Shown here piece by piece: positions 1 through 4,878 of a DNA stretch of 6,767 nt (the stretch's first letter is position 1; every line of letters begins with the position of its first letter). The DNA comes from Dehalococcoidia bacterium (lineage in GTDB: Bacteria > Chloroflexota > Dehalococcoidia > SZUA-161 > SpSt-899), in the NCBI GenBank assembly GCA_023271515.1, contig JALPXQ010000066.1, positions 1 to 6,767 on the forward strand. Reading direction: 5' to 3'. Made by a program: the position numbers and the translations under genes. The notes under the pieces are model-generated. The model did no database searches. It was not told the origin of the DNA and worked only from the letters and a program-made list of their open reading frames with translations.

Positions 1-1
1 T

Positions 2-1897
2 TGCCCAGAATGTAAACGTGCCGTAAAGAGAATGTTGGAACGCATGTTTGGCGTGTGCTACTCAGACTGGAGACCCAGCTGGGGTGTCAGCATCGAAGAC
101 TATCGGGGAACGAGGTTGGAAGACCCACTCCGCAATATCCTTCAGGCACTTGAGTCTGAAAGGCAGCACAAGGACTTTCTCAAAAGCAAGATCTACCCTC
201 TGTGCGACTACTATGTTCCGCAGCCTGGATTCATTGTGGAGTTCGATGAAAGCCAACATTTTAGCCATCTGCGAAAGATTGCTCTCGATCTTTACCCAGC
301 GGATCTAGAGGTACAGTTCGACATCAATAGGTGGCGCAGGCTTTGCGAGACAATTGATGCCCATGACAATACGCCTGCATATCGAGATGAGCAACGGGCC
401 TGGTATGACACACTTCGCGACCTAGTTCCGTTGCTTCATGGGATGAAACCTACTGTGAGATTATACGCAGGGGACTATGTGTGGTGTTCCCTGAGCCCCG
501 ATTCTGAACGCGACCTCAACTATTTTAGGGCGCTTATCGGGCAGCATGTAACCGCAGCGAAGCCCGGGTTTGAGCCACCCAAAATTCAAAATGCGAGAAG
601 CTCTGGAATCTTGAAGATCGCGTTGGTCTTCCCTAAGCTCAAGGAGAAGTATCAGCCGACTATACCGAGTGCGTGTGAATTTGGCGATGACTCACTGGAC
701 CTCATCGTGTTTCCAGAAAGTTATGTTCGCTTCGAAGATTCCCAGCGTATGAGTGCTTTAGGTCAGCTTGCGCGAGAACTTGGTGCTTGGCTGTTTGTGG
801 GAGCTGCGCAGCGAGATGCGCATTGTAATGCAGATTGGGAGACCATGGTGGTGTTTAGCCCGAGAGGGGATTTCAACCTGCTCTATTACAAGCACAGTCA
901 TGCTGAGGCCGTTGCTTTCGAGTTTCCAGACTGGGTACCGGAGAAATATCTACCGTACGTCGACATTAATGGCGTCCGTGTGGGCTGCACTATCTGTCAT
1001 GACTCGTATCTCGGCTTACTTCAGCGTTATCTCGCCAAGCAAGGAGTACAACTGTGGGTAAACCCCAGCTTCGAAAATGTATCTCATCACAAGTGGGCTG
1101 CCGTACACCGACTCCGGGCGATCGAGAATCGATTCGTCTCTCTGTGCACACTACATGACAACGTTACGAAGAAGCGAGCAACTCATCCTTTTGGGTATGG
1201 ACCAGATGGTCATGAACTGAGCGGTTATACCCCAAGGAGTTCTACAGATAAGAAGATACTGTCGCACTGCACCAACCCTGGGATTTACATTGTTGAGTGC
1301 CCTCCTTTCGATGAGTATCAGGGGAAAATGACTCCTGGCAGGCTTCCTCGATGTACAAAGTCGGGTCACCATTCCCCGCCTAAGAACGACGTGCGGTTGT
1401 CATTGTGGGAGGGTCAGCCCTCTATCGAAGTAGCAGGCGGCTACGTACCTGTTGAGTCAGGCAAACCTCTTCACGTTGGCAGACACAAGATATTGGTAGG
1501 GCTAATTAGGGGACAAGAACTGTTTGATACGGCAGTGTTTTGGCGGATCCTCATCGAGGCACATAGGCATAGATGCAAGCCTATATTTTGGAATGTATGG
1601 GAACGCCTGCCTTGCGAGCCAAGCCAGTTGGTCAACGTTATGCTTGGGCGAACAGTAGAGACATGTGCGCCCGTGGTGATTTCAGACCTAACGATAATCT
1701 ATGACGTGACCGAGATAGCGAACCCAAGAAAGGCAGTAAACAGGCACTGCATAAACGCAGGCCATGCTTGGGTCGCCCTTGATCGAGCTTGGGGGCTTCA
1801 AAGCGCTTTCAAGTTCACTTCTGAACATCTCAGGGGACTATACAGGCGTGGGTACTTTTTCGAGAAGTTCTTGAGTAAGTATGAACTCCTTGTGTGA
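2..1897 (+). CDS. Partial: CxxC / Vsr-DUF559-like nuclease domain fused to nitrilase-family hydrolase
   Basis: The frame is open to the left edge, so the start is probably missing. The first in-frame ATG (32) has no good Shine-Dalgarno, and the codons before it read Cys-Pro-Glu-Cys, a zinc-knuckle-like pair. Residues below count from that ATG. Residues 30-155 look like a Vsr/DUF559-type PD-(D/E)XK domain: a helix around E41, the core strand FIVEFDESQHF (E70, D72, Q75, H76), then RDEQRAWYDTLRD (118-130) and VRLYAGDYVW (142-151). Residues 193-380 match the carbon-nitrogen hydrolase fold, with catalytic Glu229 (DLIVFPES), Lys287 (YYKHSH) and Cys322 (VGCTICHD), followed by WVNPSFEN and RAIENRFVSLC. 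The family hydrolyses nitriles, amides or related C-N bonds; the substrate is unknown here. Residues 455-621 are unrecognised. No signal peptide is seen, so it is probably cytoplasmic. The hydrolase call is firm; the nuclease call rests on motif layout. Confidence 0.8.
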   Translation, partial: CPECKRAVKRMLERMFGVCYSDWRPSWGVSIEDYRGTRLEDPLRNILQALESERQHKDFLKSKIYPLCDYYVPQPGFIVEFDESQHFSHLRKIALDLYPADLEVQFDINRWRRLCETIDAHDNTPAYRDEQRAWYDTLRDLVPLLHGMKPTVRLYAGDYVWCSLSPDSERDLNYFRALIGQHVTAAKPGFEPPKIQNARSSGILKIALVFPKLKEKYQPTIPSACEFGDDSLDLIVFPESYVRFEDSQRMSALGQLARELGAWLFVGAAQRDAHCNADWETMVVFSPRGDFNLLYYKHSHAEAVAFEFPDWVPEKYLPYVDINGVRVGCTICHDSYLGLLQRYLAKQGVQLWVNPSFENVSHHKWAAVHRLRAIENRFVSLCTLHDNVTKKRATHPFGYGPDGHELSGYTPRSSTDKKILSHCTNPGIYIVECPPFDEYQGKMTPGRLPRCTKSGHHSPPKNDVRLSLWEGQPSIEVAGGYVPVESGKPLHVGRHKILVGLIRGQELFDTAVFWRILIEAHRHRCKPIFWNVWERLPCEPSQLVNVMLGRTVETCAPVVISDLTIIYDVTEIANPRKAVNRHCINAGHAWVALDRAWGLQSAFKFTSEHLRGLYRRGYFFEKFLSKYELLV

Positions 1898-1934
1898 GCA
1901 GGTTCTGTGACCAGAGTGTGACCGAGAGAACTCT

Positions 1935-1942
1935 AGAAGGAG
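1935..1942 (+). promoter_or_regulatory. Ribosome binding site fixing the start of the HEPN-like gene
   Basis: AGAAGGAG lies eight bases before the ATG at 1951. The frame is also open back to a GTG at 1894 that overlaps the stop of the upstream gene, but no purine-rich site precedes that GTG. The ATG at 1951 is therefore preferred. Confidence 0.75.
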
Positions 1943-1950
1943 ATCAAGTT

Positions 1951-2535
1951 ATGCCGCTGAAGGAAGACATGACACACGATGGGGTGATTGAGTATCTTAC
2001 TGATGACCTTCAAAAATCGATCAGGATGGACGTGCACCCGGCTATCCAGATTGGGAATGGTGAGGGCGGCTATTTTGCCGTCCCGCGACTGGTTCTTTGC
2101 TACGTTGACTTTCTAGGCGCACTATATAGAGGGTACCGGGGGCACGGGAACATAGCTACCTCTGTGAAAGCGCAGGCATTCATCAGAGATTTCATGGGGC
2201 ATGTTGACCCTCTCTATCGAAAAAACGCCGACTTGTTCTATGACATGTATCGGCATGGCACTGTTCACCTATACCAGCCAAAGACATTCTCTCACAGAGT
2301 TTCCCGAAGGTTCCTGTATTGGCTAGCTTACAAAGGGAAACGGGAGGACTGGCTTAACTTCCAAGCCAGGGCGATACGAGTGAGACATATGGAAGTCTTT
2401 GATTGGAATGATAGTGTTGATTACCTCCCCATCTCGATAGTTTGTCTTTATGAAGACTTGCATTCTGCTATCGACTATTACAAACTTCGGATCCAGAAAG
2501 AGAAGGAAGACGGCAGAACAGACTTGCTTGCTTAA
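1951..2535 (+). CDS. HEPN-like hypothetical protein (R-x4-H motif), partner of the nuclease-hydrolase gene
   Basis: A 194-residue soluble protein with no signal peptide. The family is not recognised with certainty. Residues 97-112 (FYDMYRHGTVHLYQPK) carry R101-x4-H106, in the helical setting typical of the R-x4-6-H signature of HEPN ribonuclease and toxin domains. The surrounding sequence looks mostly helical, with a helix around residues 44-60 before the motif and a charged, helical C-terminus (165-190). The ATG at 1951 is chosen for its strong Shine-Dalgarno; starting at the GTG at 1894 would add 19 residues and overlap the upstream gene by four bases. The 53-base gap and shared strand suggest co-transcription with the hydrolase fusion. 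RNA cleavage is inference: the motif is short, and structural or non-catalytic HEPN relatives exist. Confidence 0.75.
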   Translation: MPLKEDMTHDGVIEYLTDDLQKSIRMDVHPAIQIGNGEGGYFAVPRLVLCYVDFLGALYRGYRGHGNIATSVKAQAFIRDFMGHVDPLYRKNADLFYDMYRHGTVHLYQPKTFSHRVSRRFLYWLAYKGKREDWLNFQARAIRVRHMEVFDWNDSVDYLPISIVCLYEDLHSAIDYYKLRIQKEKEDGRTDLLA

Positions 2536-2759
2536 TAATTGGAACTGCACAGCCGCCGCACTTTTGCGACCGGAGGAAAAGAGTTGGTGAGAAGGCAATG
2601 GATTGCGGTGTTAGCGTTACCACTCAAAGTTTGCCTGTGCCGACCGGGCTACATGCTGGAGATGTGAAAGACTATGCAACAAAAACTCATTTTGTTAACC
2701 CAGCTTCCGCCGTATCTTAAGTGTCAGCTAGGCCACGTGGCATTACACTTTTTAGCGTT

Positions 2760-2789
2760 TTGTTTCATCAAGTGTGAATTTGTTATAAT
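2760..2789 (+). promoter_or_regulatory. Candidate sigma-70 promoter with extended -10
   Basis: A perfect TATAAT (2784-2789) is preceded by TG one base upstream, the extended -10 arrangement TGnTATAAT. A weak -35 (TTGTTT, 2760-2765) lies 18 bases away. Extended -10 promoters tolerate poor -35 elements. It points towards the small-gene operon beginning at 3017. Confidence 0.5.
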
Positions 2790-2825
2790 ATTGGCCTTAG
2801 TGAGGCGATTGGGAGAGGCAAGGAC

Positions 2826-2854
2826 TTGACAAGAACTGAGGAGGGTAGTATTAT
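2826..2854 (+). promoter_or_regulatory. Strong sigma-70 promoter for the small-gene operon
   Basis: A perfect -35 (TTGACA, 2826-2831), a 17-base spacer and a near-perfect -10 (TATTAT, 2849-2854). Transcription should begin near 2861, leaving a leader of about 155 bases before the gene at 3017. Confidence 0.65.
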
Positions 2855-2942
2855 TTAGCAAACATACGAGTTTGAGGTCAGAAGTCGGGAAGCAGAAAGT
2901 CGTTGACTCTAGATTAACAAAGGAGAGCCGGAGATCACGAAA

Positions 2943-2979
2943 GAGGGGCTTCGGTCGGCGGAGTCGCCTCTGGCGACCC
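2943..2979 (+). other. GC-rich structured element in the operon leader
   Basis: GGTCG (2954-2958) can pair with CGACC (2975-2979), enclosing a small GCG/CGC stem (2959-2961 with 2966-2968). Alternatively AGAGG (2943-2947) can pair with CCTCT (2968-2972) while the GGTCG/CGACC helix remains, an H-type pseudoknot. It ends 25 bases before the Shine-Dalgarno of the next gene. The stems are short, so chance is a real alternative; no known riboswitch class was recognised. Confidence 0.3.
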
Positions 2980-3016
2980 ATCTTAGACACCTTAGTAAAT
3001 ACATAGGAGGTGCAAG

Positions 3017-3211
3017 ATGCCGTGGGAAAGATGTCCGAATAATTGTGACGGAGGCACGATAGAGTGCAAGCGGTGTGATGGGACAGGAGAGATAATGGAC
3101 GTTTGGACAACAAGAACATGCCCTGCCCCTGGCTGTAACGGGAGTGGTAGAGTAAAGTGTCCTCATCCTCGCTGTGAGGGGGGCTGGATATGGGTGAGGG
3201 ATAGGCGATGA
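3017..3211 (+). CDS. Small DnaJ-type cysteine-rich zinc-finger protein without J domain
   Basis: A 64-residue protein consisting almost wholly of four Cys pairs, each followed by a Gly-rich turn: C6-x3-C10-DGG, C17-x2-C20-DGTG, C35-x4-C40-NGSG and C48-x4-C53-EGG. This is the layout of the central CxxCxGxG domain of DnaJ, where eight Cys bind two zinc ions and help hold unfolded protein. Here the J domain and the substrate-binding C-terminal domains are absent, so it is not a full Hsp40. The start has a textbook Shine-Dalgarno (AGGAGG at 3005-3010, six-base spacer). It is the first gene of a likely operon with a two-helix membrane protein and a glycosylase-like protein. Its role is unknown; a zinc-stabilised protein- or nucleic-acid-binding adaptor is a reasonable guess. 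Confidence 0.85.
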   Translation: MPWERCPNNCDGGTIECKRCDGTGEIMDVWTTRTCPAPGCNGSGRVKCPHPRCEGGWIWVRDRR

Positions 3212-3245
3212 TAGCGGGTGAATAATAACTGAAAGAACGACGGGT

Positions 3246-3413
3246 ATGAGCAAAATTCTAACCGTAATTGTGTCAATAGCCATCATAGCTATCATTATCA
3301 TCGGGTTAATAAGCTTTGACCTGTTTCTTGAGCTATGGGTAAAGCTCTTAATAGGACTGTTTTTCTTAGGAGCGATTGTCACACTGGTCAGATCACTTTT
3401 TATCGGTAAATAA
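3246..3413 (+). CDS. Small two-helix membrane protein
   Basis: A 55-residue frame starting ATG, with two strongly hydrophobic segments: about residues 5-24 (Ile/Val-rich) and about 34-50 (LLIGLFFLGAIVTLV), separated by a short loop containing D25, E29 and K33. The ends are basic (K3 at the N-terminus; R49 and K55 near the C-terminus). It begins 34 bases after the zinc-finger stop, and its stop overlaps by one base (TAATG) an in-frame ATG of the following gene, an arrangement typical of translational coupling. No strong Shine-Dalgarno precedes its own ATG. There is no family assignment. It may anchor a complex or act as a small membrane effector, but the sequence alone does not show which. Confidence 0.65.
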   Translation: MSKILTVIVSIAIIAIIIIGLISFDLFLELWVKLLIGLFFLGAIVTLVRSLFIGK

Positions 3414-3418
3414 TGCCT

Positions 3419-3424
3419 AGGAGG
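3419..3424 (+). promoter_or_regulatory. Ribosome binding site fixing the start of the glycosylase-like gene
   Basis: AGGAGG lies six bases before the ATG at 3431, the same arrangement as at the zinc-finger gene. It sits inside the longer frame that begins at the ATG overlapping the previous stop (3413), and so favours the downstream ATG. Confidence 0.75.
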
Positions 3425-3430
3425 TATCGT

Positions 3431-4021
3431 ATGGAACAGACCCTTGACGAATACTTCACAGCAGCGAGGAAATATCTTGAAGAAATCGGCTATGACACCA
3501 AATGGGTGTATGAGGTAAGTCCAGAAAGCATTAGCCCCAAGTATTTCTTCGAACAATATATTTGGGTAGTTTACGCATGCAATTTCCAAGTTAAGATTCT
3601 TGAACAGCTTGAAGGTGACCTCTATCGAGCATACGGAGACTATGAAACTTTTGATGAGACTAGAAGAGTCGCTGTTTTAGGTGTGATAAACAATATCCGC
3701 AAATGGAATGCAGTGTACAACACGGCTATCAAGCTGCAGTACCTGGGTTGGCACGATTTCAAGAAGACCTATCTTACAGGCATTGATTCGATGACAGCCT
3801 TGAAGTTTATTGGTCCCGTGACAAAGTTCCACTTGGCACGAAACCTCGGTTTTGATAAATGCAAACCAGATAGACATATGTGTAGATTGAAAGAAAGCTT
3901 TGGGTATAATAGTGTGGATGAGATGTGCCGGTACCTTGCTAAGAGGTATGGCCTACAGGTGAAGGAGATTGATCTCATACTCTGGAAATATGTCATATCA
4001 GAGGGGTCCCCTGATTGCTGA
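3431..4021 (+). CDS. HhH-GPD (endonuclease III/MutY-like) DNA glycosylase-family protein
   Basis: A 196-residue soluble protein. Residues 122-140 (TALKFIGPVTKFHLARNLG) form a helix-hairpin-helix with the G-x-x-T core. Residues 145-152 (KPDRHMCR) hold D147, at the place of the conserved catalytic Asp of HhH-GPD glycosylases, which excise modified or mismatched bases. The lysine that gives endonuclease III its lyase activity is replaced by V130 in the simple alignment, suggesting a monofunctional glycosylase. The four-Cys iron-sulfur cluster motif of EndoIII/MutY is missing. The N-terminal 100 residues are helical and not recognised. The start at 3431 is set by AGGAGG; using 3413 would add six residues. 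It is the last gene of the small operon and is followed by a hairpin. The fold call is good; the base it recognises is unknown. Confidence 0.8.
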   Translation: MEQTLDEYFTAARKYLEEIGYDTKWVYEVSPESISPKYFFEQYIWVVYACNFQVKILEQLEGDLYRAYGDYETFDETRRVAVLGVINNIRKWNAVYNTAIKLQYLGWHDFKKTYLTGIDSMTALKFIGPVTKFHLARNLGFDKCKPDRHMCRLKESFGYNSVDEMCRYLAKRYGLQVKEIDLILWKYVISEGSPDC

Positions 4022-4036
4022 TTAGCAAAGGGATTG

Positions 4037-4055
4037 AAAGGGGCTTCGCCCCTTT
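4037..4055 (+). terminator. Terminator-like hairpin after the glycosylase gene
   Basis: A perfect eight-pair stem, AAAGGGGC / GCCCCTTT, with a TTC loop, 15 bases after the stop. The T run forms part of the stem and no further U-tract follows, so it may be a weak or bidirectional terminator. It is also the left arm of a larger foldback. Confidence 0.55.
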
Positions 4056-4127
4056 AAGAAATTACCTTCCCTCTCCCCTTACAAGGAGTAGAATTGAGGG
4101 AGAGTCCAAGAGAGGTGAAGCCCCCTT
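4037..4127. repeat. Foldback element with nested inverted repeats
   Basis: The outer arms 4037-4050 and 4114-4127 pair at 12 of 14 positions plus one G-U, with one mismatch. Inside them CTCTCCC (4071-4077) pairs perfectly with GGGAGAG (4098-4104). It resembles REP- or MITE-like intergenic elements of bacterial chromosomes, but whether it recurs elsewhere cannot be seen here. Confidence 0.5.
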
Positions 4128-4485
4128 GTGTTTGGCAATATAAAAATACACAAAACGGCGGCCATTTTATGCAGAGGGTTGCCAGCCGAATATTCACTTT
4201 TATTATCTCCCCTTACACCCGCTTTAGGGCTATAATCAAATATATGAGTAAGCATCTTCTAGAGGGGGAGAATCCCTCTGATGATCTTGCCAGTGTGCAA
4301 GGACATGGGAAAAGTTGACGTTGGTTTCCACTTGAGAGTGCTCGATTGATGGACTATGTCATATCGATCGTGTGATGGTAAGATGTATATTGTTTTGGTG
4401 CAAGAGATCAAGATGCCTTGGTGGTGTCGAAAAAGTTCCACGACGTCTCGTAGGATTTCATCAGTGCCAGATGGAGATAGCCAAC
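4128..4485. other. 358-base stretch without a supported gene
   Basis: After the foldback this stretch holds a likely promoter (4179-4206), an isolated TATAAT (4231-4236) without a matching -35, and a six-pair hairpin AGAGGG/CCCTCT (4261-4266 with 4274-4279, seven-base loop). Short frames on both strands lack Shine-Dalgarno sites and protein-like composition. It could be the long leader of the membrane-protein gene at 4486 or an unannotated small RNA. Confidence 0.4.
4179..4206 (+). promoter_or_regulatory. Candidate sigma-70 promoter
   Basis: TTGCCA (4179-4184), a 16-base spacer and TATTAT (4201-4206), each one base off consensus. Nothing obvious is translated directly downstream; the nearest supported gene starts at 4486, implying a leader of about 270 bases. 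Confidence 0.45.
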
Positions 4486-4713
4486 ATGGGTTTGAATGAA
4501 AGGGATTATGTTCGAGGTAAACATCCGCCTACCTGTACTTGCGTTGAATGCCAGCGAAAGAGGTTGGCGAGACTGGGTCTAGGAGAAAGGAAAAAATGGT
4601 CTGGTCGAAGATGTATGCAACTCAGTTTCAAGTCATTGATGGTATGGCTTGTTATAATTGTTGTAATAGGATTGCTCTTCGTTCTTATGTTTGCTCCAGA
4701 GTCTATGTCATGA
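4486..4713 (+). CDS. Small membrane protein with CTCxxC zinc-like motif
   Basis: A 75-residue protein. The N-terminal part has the motif KHPPTCTCVECQRKRLAR (residues 12-29), where C17, C19 and C22 sit in a Pro/Thr-rich turn followed by basic residues, a pattern that looks metal-binding. A fourth Cys (C43) lies before one hydrophobic helix (about 51-69, MVWLVIIVVIGLLFVLMF) close to the C-terminus. The basic stretch before the helix suggests the Cys motif stays in the cytoplasm. The ATG at 4486 is chosen because GGAG (4473-4476) lies nine bases upstream; the longer in-frame reading from 4372 lacks a Shine-Dalgarno and has unconvincing extra residues. A decayed copy of part of the next gene begins directly after its stop. 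Function unknown. Confidence 0.55.
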   Translation: MGLNERDYVRGKHPPTCTCVECQRKRLARLGLGERKKWSGRRCMQLSFKSLMVWLVIIVVIGLLFVLMFAPESMS

Positions 4714-4715
4714 TC

Positions 4716-4828
4716 GAGGCAGAGCTCGGGCCTGTAATAGAATACAGTCAAATTGGTAAAGGACTGCCTGGATCGGATTTCTAGAAATCTACAGGAACTT
4801 CTGGGAAAAAGAGGTTTCCTTACGAATA
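4716..4828 (+). pseudogene. Decayed fragment of the transglutaminase-like gene
   Basis: This stretch matches about 6270-6385 within the following gene. One frame reads EAELGPVIEYSQIGKGLPG, against EAELWRVIEYTVKVSKGLPG in the intact protein. After a small deletion the match continues in another frame as GFLEIYRNFWEKEVSLRI, against GFPETYRDFREEEVYLYS. The frameshift, absence of a start and lack of flanking homology mark a broken relic. It covers the end of the repeat unit plus the segment that follows the second repeat, and ends 50 bases before the intact gene begins. Confidence 0.7.
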
Positions 4829-4878
4829 TAGATTTTGTGGAATGCATCCCCAAACTTAAGTGCTAGAATGGAGGAAGA

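Larger units (their letters stand above)
2536..3016. other. 481-base gap between two operons: mini-frames, promoters, structured leader
   Basis: There is no convincing gene of normal size. A GGAGG at 2572-2576 lies seven bases before a TTG that opens a 27-codon frame (2584-2667) with a short hydrophobic stretch. An ATG at 2598 opens an unrelated 40-codon frame (ends 2720) without a usable Shine-Dalgarno. Either could be a tiny peptide, but neither is supported further. No clear terminator with a U-tract follows the upstream pair. The right half holds two sigma-70-like promoters and a GC-rich leader. Confidence 0.5.

Noticed and set aside
1894..1950. GTG start for the HEPN-like gene, overlapping the upstream stop
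   Set aside because: There is no Shine-Dalgarno before the GTG, while the in-frame ATG at 1951 has AGAAGGAG at good spacing.
3413..3430. ATG at 3413 as start of the glycosylase-like gene
   Set aside because: The AGGAGG at 3419-3424 lies inside this extension and points to the ATG at 3431. Re-initiation at 3413 remains possible but less likely.
2909..3589. 226-codon minus-strand frame
   Set aside because: It is antisense to three plus-strand genes that have Cys-pair, membrane-helix or HhH features and, for two of them, strong ribosome sites. Its own product is rich in Ser, Pro, Ile and Arg with no recognisable domain.
4231..4236. TATAAT as a second promoter in the gap
   Set aside because: No acceptable -35 lies 16-18 bases upstream and no TG extension precedes it.
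4094..4318. 74-codon frame starting TTG after AAGGAG
   Set aside because: It begins inside the foldback element, so the purine run is explained by the inner stem region. The product has no domain-like features.
4372..4485. N-terminal extension of the 75-residue membrane protein
   Set aside because: No ribosome site precedes 4372, the added residues look random, and GGAG before 4486 supports the shorter form.
4548..4784. 78-codon frame overlapping the Cys-motif membrane gene
   Set aside because: Its first part is out of frame with the better-supported gene at 4486. Its last part is protein-like only because it reads through the decayed transglutaminase fragment.
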